Source: Salinimonas marina
GTDB lineage: Bacteria > Pseudomonadota > Gammaproteobacteria > Enterobacterales > Alteromonadaceae
Direction of reading: 5' to 3'
DNA length: 64,000 nt
Assembly (NCBI RefSeq): GCF_015644725.1
Contig: NZ_CP064795.1
Location: forward strand, 2,540,501-2,604,500
The notes under the pieces were generated by a model. That model was not told the origin of the DNA and made no database searches. It saw nothing but the letters and a program-made list of their open reading frames with translations. Positions 50,825-60,558 of the stretch are shown here, piece by piece (position 1 is the first letter of the stretch; every line of letters starts with the position of its first letter). A program made the position numbers and the translations under genes.

Positions 50825-51685
50825 TTAGGTAAGCGGCAATTGCGGCGTGGTGCCTTTGCCTGCTGGCAGGGGCCGAAAGTAATCAGTATTACGATAAAAT
50901 TGTTCGGTTTGCCCGGTCCACCATCCGGGTACCCCCAGTAACGGTAAAGGCGGCATCAGACGCGGTGGGTTGAAATCATCCAGCTGCCTGATGCGTCTTA
51001 GCAGTGCCTGATCTAAATGTTGGGTTTGCTCAAAAGCGCTTAAATGCGCAAAATTATCATCTACCTCCACGGCCAGCCATTTGCCCGTCAGACCCATAAA
51101 CGGGCTTAGCATCATTTCTAAATTGGCATGGCCAAACACAAAGGCAAAAATCTGTTGTTGCCAGCATTCACGCCGAAAATACAGTGCCTCCAGCCATTCA
51201 TGGGATGCCAGTTGCTGTAGTAACTCATTTGCCTGCTGCAGATACTGATGCGGTACCGCCAGAATGACGCCGCACTCGTCAAAATGGGTCACATGATTGC
51301 GTCTTTTGGTGCGCGGGTGCACACCGTGGTCCCGAATATCCTGCACATGCAGCATATTTAAATACTGTTTCGTAAGCGGAAATTGTAACCAGATACACGC
51401 ATTAAACAAATCATGCCAACTGTCTTCACGGGTTGGAATGCAGTTATCTTCAGCAATAATCTCTTCATAATAACGGGTCTCACTGACATTCAGCTGCCCC
51501 TGATCCACAAATTCAGGCCCCTGCCAGGCCTCCCTGAATCGTTGGTCGACAATATAATTAAGCTGCACAGCGCGGGGAAAGGTGCTGAGTTGGGCAAGAC
51601 CCAGCTCACTAAGAACCTGCTTCACAGGTTGAGCAAAGGAGGCTAAAGACAAGCCCGCTTGCCAGTTAGGTTCATTTGATTTCAT
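50825..51685 (-). CDS. DUF3025 domain-containing protein
   Basis: 286 residues, soluble. Contains the recognisable DUF3025 features: an early helical segment, SWHDLFNACIWLQFPLTKQYLN (about 85-105), and RTKRRNHVTHFDECGVILAV (about 125-145), and a Trp/Pro-rich ending (LLGVPGWWTGQTEQFY). Function unknown; the HFDE motif might bind a ligand or metal. It lies divergent to the M28 peptidase gene. Confidence 0.8.
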   Translation of the reverse strand: MKSNEPNWQAGLSLASFAQPVKQVLSELGLAQLSTFPRAVQLNYIVDQRFREAWQGPEFVDQGQLNVSETRYYEEIIAEDNCIPTREDSWHDLFNACIWLQFPLTKQYLNMLHVQDIRDHGVHPRTKRRNHVTHFDECGVILAVPHQYLQQANELLQQLASHEWLEALYFRRECWQQQIFAFVFGHANLEMMLSPFMGLTGKWLAVEVDDNFAHLSAFEQTQHLDQALLRRIRQLDDFNPPRLMPPLPLLGVPGWWTGQTEQFYRNTDYFRPLPAGKGTTPQLPLT

Positions 51686-51754
51686 AAAGGAGTATTGGTT
51701 CGCTGTGCTTGTTTCACTATACTGGTGCGTATTGTAGACAATCAGAGACTAACA

Positions 51755-53416
51755 ATGAAAAGAATTCTCTTCCCTTTACTCGTACCGGCCCTCTTAGGGG
51801 CGACCGGATGTTCAGAGCCACAGATCGAGCAGACTTCCCCTCAGGAACAAACCAAACAACAGGCCCCTTCAAACTTTGATGAGGTGTATGCATCCATCAC
51901 TGCTGAGAAAATCAAAACCCCATTAAAAACATTATCCTCGGATGAGTTTGAAGGACGGCTGCCCACCACCGCCGGCGAGCAGAAAACCCTCGACTTCCTG
52001 GTGAAATCTTTTAAAGAAGCGGGTTTTGAGCCCGGTAATCAGGGCAGTTTTCTACAAAAAGTAGAGCTGATGGAAATCACTGCGAACCCCGACATGCAAA
52101 TGCAGATTGGTGATAACACCTTCCGCTATAAAGAAGATATGGTGGCTTCGTCGAAACGTGAACAAAAACGGGTCTCACTGACTGACTCACCACTGGTATT
52201 TGTAGGCTATGGCGTAAATGCCCCCGAATACGACTGGAACGACTACGAAGGCCTGGATGTTGAAGGCAAGACCGTGGTTATTCTGGTTAATGATCCGGGC
52301 TTTGAAAACCCCGAAGGTGAAAAGTTTCAGGGTAAAACCATGACCTACTACGGCCGCTGGAGCTATAAATATGAAGAAGCCAGTCGTCAGGGTGCTGCCG
52401 GCGCATTAATTGTGCATGAAACCGCGCCTGCTTCTTATCCTTGGTCGGTGGTAGCCAATAGCTGGAGTGGCCCTCAGTATGGTTTGGTAAGCAAAGATAA
52501 AGGCGCCGGCCGGGTGGCTATGGAAGGCTGGCTGACGCTGGATGCAGCAAAAAAAGTTTTTGCTGATGCCGGACTCGATTTTGCCAGGCAAAAGCAACAG
52601 GCCTTAGCAGGCCCCCACCACCAGGCACTGGATGTAAGCGCATCGGTAACCGTGGAAAACAGCTTCAAGAAATCAGAAAGTTATAATGTGATTGCCACCC
52701 TGCCTGGTAGCGAAATGCCCGATGAGCACATTATTTATTCAGCCCACTGGGATCACCTGGGCAAAGACGATGCACTTAAAGGCGACAAAATTTATAATGG
52801 TGCGCATGACAATGCCACCGGCGCTGCAGCCAGCCTGATTATGGCCGAGGCCTTCGGCAACCTGAATCCACGCCCAGATCGCTCAATTAGTTTCCTTATT
52901 GTGACGGCTGAAGAACAGGGTTTGCTAGGCTCTAAATATTATGCCGACCATCCGGTGATCCCTTTGGAAAAAACCGTGGCGAACATTAATATGGATGCGA
53001 TGAATGTACTGGGTAAAACCAAAGATGTCGCGGTGGTGGGCCAGGGTAAATCTGAGCTGGAAGATTATCTTAAATCTGCCGCTGAGCGTCAGGATCGGTA
53101 CCTGACGGGCGAAGATAAGCCTGAAGCGGGTTATTATTATCGTTCAGACCATTTCAGTTTTGCCAAGCAGGGAGTACCGGCGCTGTATGCTGAAGGTGGC
53201 AGCGAACCCATCGATGAGCAAACGGCTAAGTATCGTAAACGTATGAATGTCATCGTGACCGGTTGTTATCATCAGGTTTGTGATGAATATCGTGACGACT
53301 GGGATTTAAGTGGCATTGCTCAGGACACAAAATTGTTATTCGATGTGGGGGTGGCGGTGGCTAATGCCGATGAATGGCCGCAGTGGAATGAACAAAGCGA
53401 ATTTCAGCGTCCTTAA
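51755..53416 (+). CDS. M28-family zinc aminopeptidase, lipoprotein
   Basis: 553 residues from ATG at 51755, chosen because it gives a clean lipoprotein signal (MKRILFPLLVPALLGATGC, lipobox GATGC). An upstream TTG at 51695 is too close to its ribosome site. After a low-complexity Gln/Pro linker comes a segment with a protease-associated-like insert (about 120-290). The peptidase domain follows, with zinc ligands in SAHWDHLGK, GAHDNATGAA, TAEEQGLLGSKY and NINMDAMN. An envelope-anchored aminopeptidase is likely. A terminator follows. Confidence 0.92.
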   Translation: MKRILFPLLVPALLGATGCSEPQIEQTSPQEQTKQQAPSNFDEVYASITAEKIKTPLKTLSSDEFEGRLPTTAGEQKTLDFLVKSFKEAGFEPGNQGSFLQKVELMEITANPDMQMQIGDNTFRYKEDMVASSKREQKRVSLTDSPLVFVGYGVNAPEYDWNDYEGLDVEGKTVVILVNDPGFENPEGEKFQGKTMTYYGRWSYKYEEASRQGAAGALIVHETAPASYPWSVVANSWSGPQYGLVSKDKGAGRVAMEGWLTLDAAKKVFADAGLDFARQKQQALAGPHHQALDVSASVTVENSFKKSESYNVIATLPGSEMPDEHIIYSAHWDHLGKDDALKGDKIYNGAHDNATGAAASLIMAEAFGNLNPRPDRSISFLIVTAEEQGLLGSKYYADHPVIPLEKTVANINMDAMNVLGKTKDVAVVGQGKSELEDYLKSAAERQDRYLTGEDKPEAGYYYRSDHFSFAKQGVPALYAEGGSEPIDEQTAKYRKRMNVIVTGCYHQVCDEYRDDWDLSGIAQDTKLLFDVGVAVANADEWPQWNEQSEFQRP

Positions 53417-53473
53417 CCATCCCGTGATTGCATGAGCATGACCTCACCTTGCTCATGCAGCCATCCGCTACTA

Positions 53474-53498
53474 ACGCCACCTTTAAGGTGGCGTTTTT
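53474..53498 (+). terminator. Intrinsic terminator after the M28 gene
   Basis: ACGCCACCT-tta-AGGTGGCGT followed by TTTT. The remaining 53499-53721 stretch is the asnB upstream region with no gene seen. Confidence 0.9.
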
Positions 53499-53721
53499 AT
53501 TGTTAATACAACCGCAACCTTTTGCTATCAGCGGGTTAAATTGTCAGTTTCTTTTTCTGTCATTCAGATTGTAGTTGCATTTTTTTCACAGGCTGGCACA
53601 TTCAATAGAACGCGGTCGCAGCATACTCATAATAATACGTCCCTCCGCCTTCTTGCTTTGTAAAAGCCCGACAGAAAAACTAAATTCTAATTTCAACATG
53701 TGATAAGAGAGAGCCCGTTTT

Positions 53722-55397
53722 ATGTGTGGTATTTTCGGTATCCTGGATATTAAAACCGATGTGTCTGAACTCAGAACTCAAGCACTGGATCTTGCAAAAC
53801 TGCTACGTCATCGTGGTCCTGACTGGTCTGGAGTTTGGAATAATGACAATACCATTTTGTGTCACGAGCGACTGTCTATCGTCGATGTAGACACTGGCGC
53901 CCAGCCATTGTTTAGCGATAACGAAGCACAGGTATTGGCGGTAAACGGTGAAATTTACAACCACAAGCAGCTGGCCAGCGAATTGGGCGATACGGATTAC
54001 ACCTTCAAAACACGTTCAGATTGTGAAGTCATACTGCCACTGTTTAAGCAACACGGCCCGGGGTTTATTGACCAGTTGCAGGGCATGTTCGCCTTTGTGC
54101 TATACGACAACGAACAGGATGCCTATCTGATTGCCCGTGACCATATGGGTATTATCCCGCTGTACACCGGCTATGATGAGCACGGCAATTTTTATGTGGC
54201 CTCAGAGATGAAAGCCTTAGCCCCCATATGTAAAACCATCAGCGAATTTCCTCCAGGTCACTACCTGTGGAGCAAGGAAGGCAAGCTTACCCATTATTAT
54301 CAGCGCGACTGGATGGATTTTGCCAATGTTGAAAACAACAGCACCGATCTGGCTGAATTAAAAACCGCATTTGAAAAGTCGGTGAAATCGCATCTTATGT
54401 CAGATGTTCCCTATGCCGTTTTGTTGTCAGGCGGACTCGATTCCTCTCTGGTTTCGGCCGTAGCAGCAAAATATGTGGCCAAACGGGTGGAAGATGAAGA
54501 TAAAAGTGATGCCTGGTGGCCTCGCTTACACAGCTTTGCGGTAGGGTTAAAAGATGCTCCGGACCTGGTCGCCGCTAAAAAAGTTGCCGATATGATTGGT
54601 ACCGTTCACCACGAGGTGAACTTCACTGTCCAGGAAGGCCTGGATGCCCTTCGTGATGTTATCTATAAGCTGGAAACGTATGATGTCACCACCATTCGGG
54701 CGGCGACCCCCATGTACCTGATGAGTCGTCAGATTAAAGCCATGGGCATTAAGATGGTGTTGTCGGGTGAGGGCGCCGACGAAATTTTTGGCGGTTACCT
54801 GTATTTTCATAAAGCGCCCAATGCCAAAGAATTTCACGAAGAAACCGTGCGTAAACTTGAACGTCTGCATATGTTTGATTGTGCCCGCGCTAACAAAGCC
54901 ACCAGCGCCTGGGGGTAGAGGCTCGGGTGCCGTTTTTGGATAAATCGTTTATCGATGTTGCCATGCGCCTTAACCCTAAAGACAAGATGTGTCTGGACGG
55001 TCGTATGGAAAAATGGATATTGCGCAAAGCCTTTGATGATGGCAGTACCCTGCCTGAAGAAGTGTTGTGGCGTCAGAAAGAGCAGTTCGGTGACGGTGTC
55101 GGTTACTCATGGATCGATTCGCTACGCGAATACGTTGAGCAGGAAGTGAGTGACCAGCAACTGGCAACCGCCGAGTTCCGGTTCCCGGTTAACACCCCTG
55201 ATACCAAAGAAGGCTACTTTTACCGGACTATTTTTGAAGGCTATTTTCCGCAGGAAAGTGCAGCGCGGTGCGTCCCGGGCGGTAAGTCCATCGCCTGCAG
55301 TACTGCCGAGGCGCTGGAGTGGGATGAAAGCTTTAAAAACAATGCGGACCCGTCAGGTCGCTCGATGAAAGGCGTACACTCTTCCACCAATGGTTAA
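53722..55397 (+). CDS. asnB: Asparagine synthetase B, glutamine-hydrolysing (frameshifted)
   Basis: 558 residues after repair (E. coli 554). The N-terminal glutaminase starts MCGIFGI with the Cys nucleophile; RHRGPDWSG, NGEIYNHKQL and SDCEV are family motifs. The synthetase domain has the PP-loop LSGGLDSSLVSA and LSGEGADEIFGGYLYFHKAP. One base added to the G5 run at 54911-54915 restores TSAWGVEARVPFLDKSFID and continues into WILRKAFDD and the C-terminal end. Makes asparagine from aspartate, glutamine and ATP. Flanked by terminators. Confidence 0.95.
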
Positions 55398-55450
55398 CAT
55401 TAAGATTTAACGGGTAAGTATTCGCTGCCCCTACTTTCGTGCTAATCTGA

Positions 55451-55477
55451 AAGCTCGCTTTATGCGGGCTTTTTTTG
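55451..55477 (+). terminator. Intrinsic terminator after asnB
   Basis: AAGCTCGC-TTTAT-GCGGGCTT (one G-T pair) followed by a T-run of seven or more. Confidence 0.88.
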
Positions 55478-55622
55478 TATCCAAAAACATTAACTTTGCA
55501 ATTTATCACCCATAATTTGTAGTTATAGAATGATCCCACCACTACGCTTCGGGCTATTAATTGCGAGATCAATTAAAAAGGGTTGCTTATGGAAGCCCAT
55601 TGGCAATTTTAAAAGGACACGT

Positions 55623-58037
55623 ATGCTTAAACAGGCGACACTATCTTTAGCCATTGCAATGGCTTTTTCCCAGAGCGGGTTTGCCGCGACAGATGCAAAC
55701 TACAGTACAAAAACTGAAACCGTTACTTCTGTAAACGCGCCCGAACTGAAAAATGCTTTGACTTATCAGTCTGATATTGTTGTAAACGACACCGCTTTTC
55801 GGTTTAAATCGGCGCAGCAAGATCGATTTGGTACTACCTACACTTATAGCTCCACCAGTAATGCTAATTCATTATTATTGCGTGAACGGGGCGCCATGAT
55901 CAGTGCCACACTGATAGATGACGGGATCCCTAAAACCCTGAGTGTAGATAAGCAATCAGCAACCTTAACCCAATTCAAATTAAAGACCAGTGGTAAAGAA
56001 GCGGTGGTACCGATGGTGACCTCGCGCTCTGCCGCCGCGCAGTGGTCTGAACTTCGTCCGCAAAACAAACGAAGTGTCAGCCTGACCGCCGATGGTGGCT
56101 TCGAGATGCCCGATGATACCGGCGTGGCCTTCTTTATCTCGGCTGCCACCTTTGTGGAAGCTGAATCGGCGGCCGCTGACACGAACACTGATACCAGTCC
56201 GCTGGCTATTTTGCCGCAGGATATTGAGATATTTAACAATGCTCTGGAAACTGCCGATGTTGACGGTTTTTCTGTCTCAGCCACCAACTTCTATTTGATC
56301 GACGATGACGAAGGTGACTTTTTTGCCGATGACGATGCCATGGCTAAGGCCGAATTTGGAGCCGGCGAATCCGATTTCATAAATACCGTACACCTGAGCG
56401 ACTTTGAAGATGGTCAGTTTACCCGTTCAAGCTCACTGCAAATCACCAATGCAGATGAAGCTGAAGCTGAACAGTTTTTGTTTTTCATCAAAGAATCCCA
56501 TCTGCTGTATACCCCGTTCAGTAATACAAACCTGACCCACGCACTGGGCCATAACCTGGCGCTGAATCATGAGCGCAGCTCACTGAGCGAAGCGGTACCG
56601 GGTGCGCTGCCTTACGCCTTTGTCGAAGAAGACGAAGTGGCCACCATTATGGCTTCCTACAGTAACCCCGAAGCGATCCGGGTGGCTCGTTTTTCGGATC
56701 CTTCACAGACCGTTGATGGCGTGACCATCGGCGTGGAGAGCGGTGATAGCGCTGCGGACAATGCTCAGTTTCTGCGTAAGGCCGGCCCTATTCTGGCCAA
56801 CTCAACCAACCTGAAAAGCAGCTCCACGCTGGATATTTCCGATTCTTCAGTAACCTTGAACTGGGAACCACTGGAAGGCACCATTGAGCAGGACGTTATT
56901 CAGACCAGTTATAACTGTAATTTGTACCGTTCTGATTTGTCGGCTTACAACATCGAACGGAATGTGCCTTTTGATGGCGACACTAACACCTCAAGTTTGA
57001 CACTGGATGCTGACACCAACGGATGTCTGGTGGTAATCAACTGGGTAGATTTTGACAACAATCCGCTGCCCATTGTCCGGGTGATGCAAGAGTATGACTC
57101 CGCCTCGCCAATGCATGTGGATAACGTCAATATTTCTACCGAACCTGGCGCGACCAGCACCGCCTCCATCTATGTGGAAGATGCCAGTGTCGACAACAGT
57201 GACCTGAATTTATTTGTGACTAAGCTGGTGGGCGTGCAGTACGCCAATATTGCTTATGATGATGCTGAAGCTGCAGCTGATATTCGTAAGTTTATGACCG
57301 CCGAGATCACCGGTTCTGGTAACAAACGTACCCTCACCGTAACCATTGATGATGATTACCGCGAAGCGCTGGACTGGGTTGCATCATTAACCGCAACTGA
57401 ATTGCAGCCGCAACTTATCACCATGAATATCGGCCTGGAAGGCACCAGCGATGTCGACTCGCTGCACCTGGACATGCGCGGTTTGTTTAACGCCATTCCC
57501 CGTGCTTACAGCGATGAATTGGTGGGTAAGGTCAATAGCGATGGCGGTGATGTTTCGGTGACGCTTACCGAGACTATCGCCAGCAGCGACGTCTCAGTAT
57601 CGGTATTAACTGATGCCTTCAGTGACTGGGAGCCTGAGTTTTCGGTAGCCAGTGATAATGGCGAGTCAACGGTAACGATTGATGCTCCTGGAGATTTATT
57701 CGACGGCAAAGACGAACAGATTGTTATGCTGAAAGTGGGTTTCGGCGATACAGTTCTGTACAAGAATGTCGGTTTTGTGGCCTCTGCTGACACTGATTCC
57801 GATGACGATGGTGGCTCCGGTGGTGGTTCTGGCGGTTCCGGTGGCGGCTCTGGCGGTTCCGGTGGCGGTTCCGGTGGTGGCTCGGGTGGTGGCTCCGGCG
57901 GTGGCTCTGGCGGTTCCGGTGGCGGCTCTGGTGGTGACTCAGGCGGTGATTCAGGCGGCGGTGGCTCTTTGTCCATCCTGGGCTTGTTCTCAGTAGCGCT
58001 GGTAGGATTGCGCCGTCGGCTGGGTTTAAAACGCTAA
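55623..58037 (+). CDS. GlyGly-CTERM protein with a degenerate metzincin (reprolysin-like) domain
   Basis: 804 residues from ATG at 55623 (AAAGGA 5 bases upstream) with a signal peptide ending near SGFA. The region about 200-365 looks like a reprolysin/M12-type metzincin, with THALGHNLALNHE (H306, H310, H316) and a Met-turn-like TIMASY (M343). The catalytic Glu of HExxH is Ala307 and the conserved Gly is Ala313, so proteolysis is not expected. The rest is beta-rich with acidic Asp repeats. A Gly/Ser tract, one membrane helix (LSILGLFSVALVGL) and an Arg/Lys tail form a GlyGly-CTERM signal, cleaved by rhombosortase during type II secretion. Likely a surface binding protein. Confidence 0.78.
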   Translation: MLKQATLSLAIAMAFSQSGFAATDANYSTKTETVTSVNAPELKNALTYQSDIVVNDTAFRFKSAQQDRFGTTYTYSSTSNANSLLLRERGAMISATLIDDGIPKTLSVDKQSATLTQFKLKTSGKEAVVPMVTSRSAAAQWSELRPQNKRSVSLTADGGFEMPDDTGVAFFISAATFVEAESAAADTNTDTSPLAILPQDIEIFNNALETADVDGFSVSATNFYLIDDDEGDFFADDDAMAKAEFGAGESDFINTVHLSDFEDGQFTRSSSLQITNADEAEAEQFLFFIKESHLLYTPFSNTNLTHALGHNLALNHERSSLSEAVPGALPYAFVEEDEVATIMASYSNPEAIRVARFSDPSQTVDGVTIGVESGDSAADNAQFLRKAGPILANSTNLKSSSTLDISDSSVTLNWEPLEGTIEQDVIQTSYNCNLYRSDLSAYNIERNVPFDGDTNTSSLTLDADTNGCLVVINWVDFDNNPLPIVRVMQEYDSASPMHVDNVNISTEPGATSTASIYVEDASVDNSDLNLFVTKLVGVQYANIAYDDAEAAADIRKFMTAEITGSGNKRTLTVTIDDDYREALDWVASLTATELQPQLITMNIGLEGTSDVDSLHLDMRGLFNAIPRAYSDELVGKVNSDGGDVSVTLTETIASSDVSVSVLTDAFSDWEPEFSVASDNGESTVTIDAPGDLFDGKDEQIVMLKVGFGDTVLYKNVGFVASADTDSDDDGGSGGGSGGSGGGSGGSGGGSGGGSGGGSGGGSGGSGGGSGGDSGGDSGGGGSLSILGLFSVALVGLRRRLGLKR
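57810..57968 (+). repeat. Gly/Ser-rich coding repeat before the GlyGly-CTERM helix
   Basis: About 53 codons, nearly all Gly and Ser (with two Asp), in imperfect GGTGGCTCC-type units. Typical of GlyGly-CTERM linkers; prone to slippage. The minus strand over it reads as a Pro/Glu-rich shadow frame. Confidence 0.85.
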
Positions 58038-58072
58038 GCTAAGCCACTTGTGCTATAACAAATAGTGTGAAT

Positions 58073-58101
58073 AAAAAGAGCGGAATAACCGCTCTTTTTT
58101 T
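58073..58101. terminator. Bidirectional terminator between convergent genes
   Basis: AAAAAGAGCGG-aataa-CCGCTCTTTTTTT. It abuts the stop of the minus-strand substrate-binding gene. Confidence 0.9.
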
Positions 58102-58999
58102 ATGGCTGCTGGTTTTGTAACTGGGCAGGAATATGCCACAGGCGCTCATCTTCTATAGGCGTAAGTTTAGGTAAAGAGGGGTTCTCCAGCCTGAAGACTT
58201 TTCGCTTGGATAACCCCAGTGACTCCAGCGTTTCCTGATGGGTGGACTCAAACAAAGCATCAAAGGAGCCATCTTCAATCGCCCGCTCTAACCCGGTTTG
58301 AATCAGTCTGGCCAATGTCGGGTTGCCACGATTTACAAAAAAATACATCGCGCTGGGATAGTACAAACTCAGTCGGGGCTCAGCCACGATATCGGGACTG
58401 ATCTCGTCACTGGCCAGTTCGTGCTGGATTTCTATCACCGAGCGCGGAAAAAAGCTGGCCCGCCCGGTGGCCAGAATATCAAAAGCTTCGGGGTATTCCG
58501 GCACGGTAAAAACATTAAACCCATTGGCCTGCAGTATTTTTGTATCGGGCCATTCCTCACCCTGCACCGGCGTTTTTTTCACCAGGGCGGATAAGCTGTC
58601 GATGCGGCTAAATACCCCTAACTGACTTTTGGTGGTTAAAAAAACCCGCCAGCCTATAAGTCCTTTGGCAATGGGAATGCGCACCGGCAGCAGTTCTTTT
58701 TCACGCTGAGCGTCCGTCATACTCCAGACCACGTTCACCTCGCGGTTTTCCTTTAACTGTCGTAACGCTTTACCCTGTAATAAAATGCGTTCAGAGGCGC
58801 GCAGCTGATATTTAACGCCGGTTTTCTCCAGCGCCAGCGTTAACAAAGCGATGGGGTATTCTGCACGTAAATCATTATCTTCCAGTGGTCGTGGATAGGT
58901 GATGGTCCACAGGGCTGCCTGCACCGACTGACTGACCATCAATAGTATGGTAATTACGGCTAACCATTTTTTATTACCGGAGAGCTTCAGGTTACGCAT
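58100..58999 (-). CDS. Periplasmic solute-binding (SBP_bac_3-like) protein
   Basis: 299 residues with a signal peptide (ITILLMVSQSVQA, cleavage near 28). Type-2 periplasmic binding fold typical of amino-acid-binding proteins and related sensors: ITYPRPLEDNDLRAEYPIALLTLALEKTG at the first lobe, YYPSAMYFFVNRGNPTLARLIQTGLERAIEDGSFDALF at the second. No ABC permease or ATPase gene is adjacent, so it may serve as an orphan binding or sensory protein. Substrate unknown. Confidence 0.8.
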   Translation of the reverse strand: MRNLKLSGNKKWLAVITILLMVSQSVQAALWTITYPRPLEDNDLRAEYPIALLTLALEKTGVKYQLRASERILLQGKALRQLKENREVNVVWSMTDAQREKELLPVRIPIAKGLIGWRVFLTTKSQLGVFSRIDSLSALVKKTPVQGEEWPDTKILQANGFNVFTVPEYPEAFDILATGRASFFPRSVIEIQHELASDEISPDIVAEPRLSLYYPSAMYFFVNRGNPTLARLIQTGLERAIEDGSFDALFESTHQETLESLGLSKRKVFRLENPSLPKLTPIEDERLWHIPAQLQNQQP

Positions 59000-59023
59000 G
59001 GCGATGGGCCCCTTCAGATACAG

Positions 59024-59704
59024 TTATTCTATGCCAATGTACTTATGTGTTTGTAAGGATAGCCGCCAGTTGCGCGCTATACAGGTTTTTATCACCAAAT
59101 CTGTGGCACGCTGCTGTTGTGAAATAGGCTGCAAACATACCGGCGGTAGGTTGTCTTCATCTAACCGTGCTAATAAGGCATCCAGTTCATCAATGTGGCG
59201 CTGCATAGCTACCGGATGCTTTATCTCATTGGCCCGTTGCAAAGCACTGGTCAATACCGGCATGCCCCCCTTCATGTCTACCTTTGGTGAGACCGTAACC
59301 CAGGTGTCAGGATCGCAGCGTATTTCATAGGTGCCACTTGTTTCAATTTGGGTGGTGTAGCCATGCTGATGCAAAAACCGGGTAAGGGGGACCAAATCAT
59401 ACATACAGGGCTCGCCGCCTGTGATCACCACATGTTTCGCGGTATACTTTAACTCATTAAATAACGACAGTACGGCATTTTCATCAGCATTAAAAAATGC
59501 TTCGCTTTCACGGGATTTGGTTACCACCTTATCCGCGGTGGTTAGAAAGGCATCGTCCAGGGTCCAGGTATGTTTGGTGTCGCACCACGGACATCCGACC
59601 GGACAGCCTTGCAAGCGCAGAAAAACAGACGGCACGCCGGTGTGGATACCTTCACCCTGGATGGTCTCAAAAACTTCGTTGATGCTTAATTGTTGTGTGC
59701 TCAA
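59024..59704 (-). CDS. queE: 7-carboxy-7-deazaguanine synthase QueE
   Basis: 226-residue radical-SAM enzyme that makes 7-carboxy-7-deazaguanine in the queuosine pathway. INEVFETIQGEGIHTGVPSVF leads to the cluster motif CPVGCPWC (C-x3-C-x2-C, gammaproteobacterial QueE type) and ITGGEPCMYDL. Divergent from queC with an 84-bp gap, so the two successive steps of preQ0 synthesis probably share a regulatory region. Confidence 0.94.
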   Translation of the reverse strand: MSTQQLSINEVFETIQGEGIHTGVPSVFLRLQGCPVGCPWCDTKHTWTLDDAFLTTADKVVTKSRESEAFFNADENAVLSLFNELKYTAKHVVITGGEPCMYDLVPLTRFLHQHGYTTQIETSGTYEIRCDPDTWVTVSPKVDMKGGMPVLTSALQRANEIKHPVAMQRHIDELDALLARLDEDNLPPVCLQPISQQQRATDLVIKTCIARNWRLSLQTHKYIGIE

Positions 59705-59788
59705 TTCACGCCCCTTACTGCAGTGTCTGCGCAGAATTTTACCAAGATTCAGTGCGACATGCGGACCTAATTTAAGGAAAACTTTATC

Positions 59789-60451
59789 ATGTCAGAAAAT
59801 GTGGTGGTCATCTATTCCGGTGGAATGGATTCTTTTACGGTATTGCACAAGGCTCTTCAGGAAGGCAAAACCGTACATGCGTTGTCATTTGACTACGGTC
59901 AACGCCATAAAAAGGAACTGGATTATGCCGCGCGAGTCTGCGCGCAACTGGGCGTCGCGCACAAAGTGGTGGATATATCTGCCATCAATAGCATTGTTGG
60001 CGGCTCGGCACTCACCAGTGATATTGAGGTACCTGAAGGGCATTATGAAGAGCCCACCATGCAGACCACGGTAGTACCTAACCGCAATATGATTCTGTTA
60101 TCGCTGGCGGTAGGTTACGCAGTGTCTCTGGAAGCTGAAAAAGTGTATTACGGGGCCCACTCCGGGGATCATGCGATTTACCCCGACTGCCGGCCGGAGT
60201 TTGTGCAAAAGATGAATGAGGTTTGCGGCATTGCCAATTATACCCCGGTGGAAATCGTCACCCCTTATCTGCACGCCAGTAAAGATGCGATTTTAACCGA
60301 CGGCCTGGCAATGAAGCTGGACTACAGTCAAACCTGGACCTGTTATAACGGCCGTGAGAAAGCCTGCGGGCAGTGTGGGGCGTGTCAGGAACGCCTGGAA
60401 GCATTTGCCGCTAATCAGTGTACTGATCCGTTAGCCTACGAGAACCACTAA
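59789..60451 (+). CDS. queC: 7-cyano-7-deazaguanine (preQ0) synthase QueC
   Basis: 220 residues. ATP-dependent amidation and dehydration of 7-carboxy-7-deazaguanine to preQ0. It has the PP-loop [30 protein letters not shown] and the zinc site [23 protein letters not shown] stands upstream of the ATG. Divergent partner of queE. Confidence 0.96.
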   Translation: MSENVVVIYSGGMDSFTVLHKALQEGKTVHALSFDYGQRHKKELDYAARVCAQLGVAHKVVDISAINSIVGGSALTSDIEVPEGHYEEPTMQTTVVPNRNMILLSLAVGYAVSLEAEKVYYGAHSGDHAIYPDCRPEFVQKMNEVCGIANYTPVEIVTPYLHASKDAILTDGLAMKLDYSQTWTCYNGREKACGQCGACQERLEAFAANQCTDPLAYENH

Positions 60452-60558
60452 CCCGACTGAGCCGGAAGCAGTCACCTGTTTTATTTCACACCTTGTGATC
60501 ACTATTGGTAAGATGGGGAGCGGGCTGTACACGCCCGCTTCAATTACCTGTTTTGACG

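Noticed and set aside
57506..57976. Minus-strand open frame rich in PPEPP repeats
   Set aside because: It is the complement of the Gly/Ser codons of the GlyGly-CTERM gene and has no start context; a shadow.
60519..60539. AGCGGGC...GCCCGCT hairpin as a terminator
   Set aside because: No T-run on either side; noted only as a hairpin between queC and the LysR gene.
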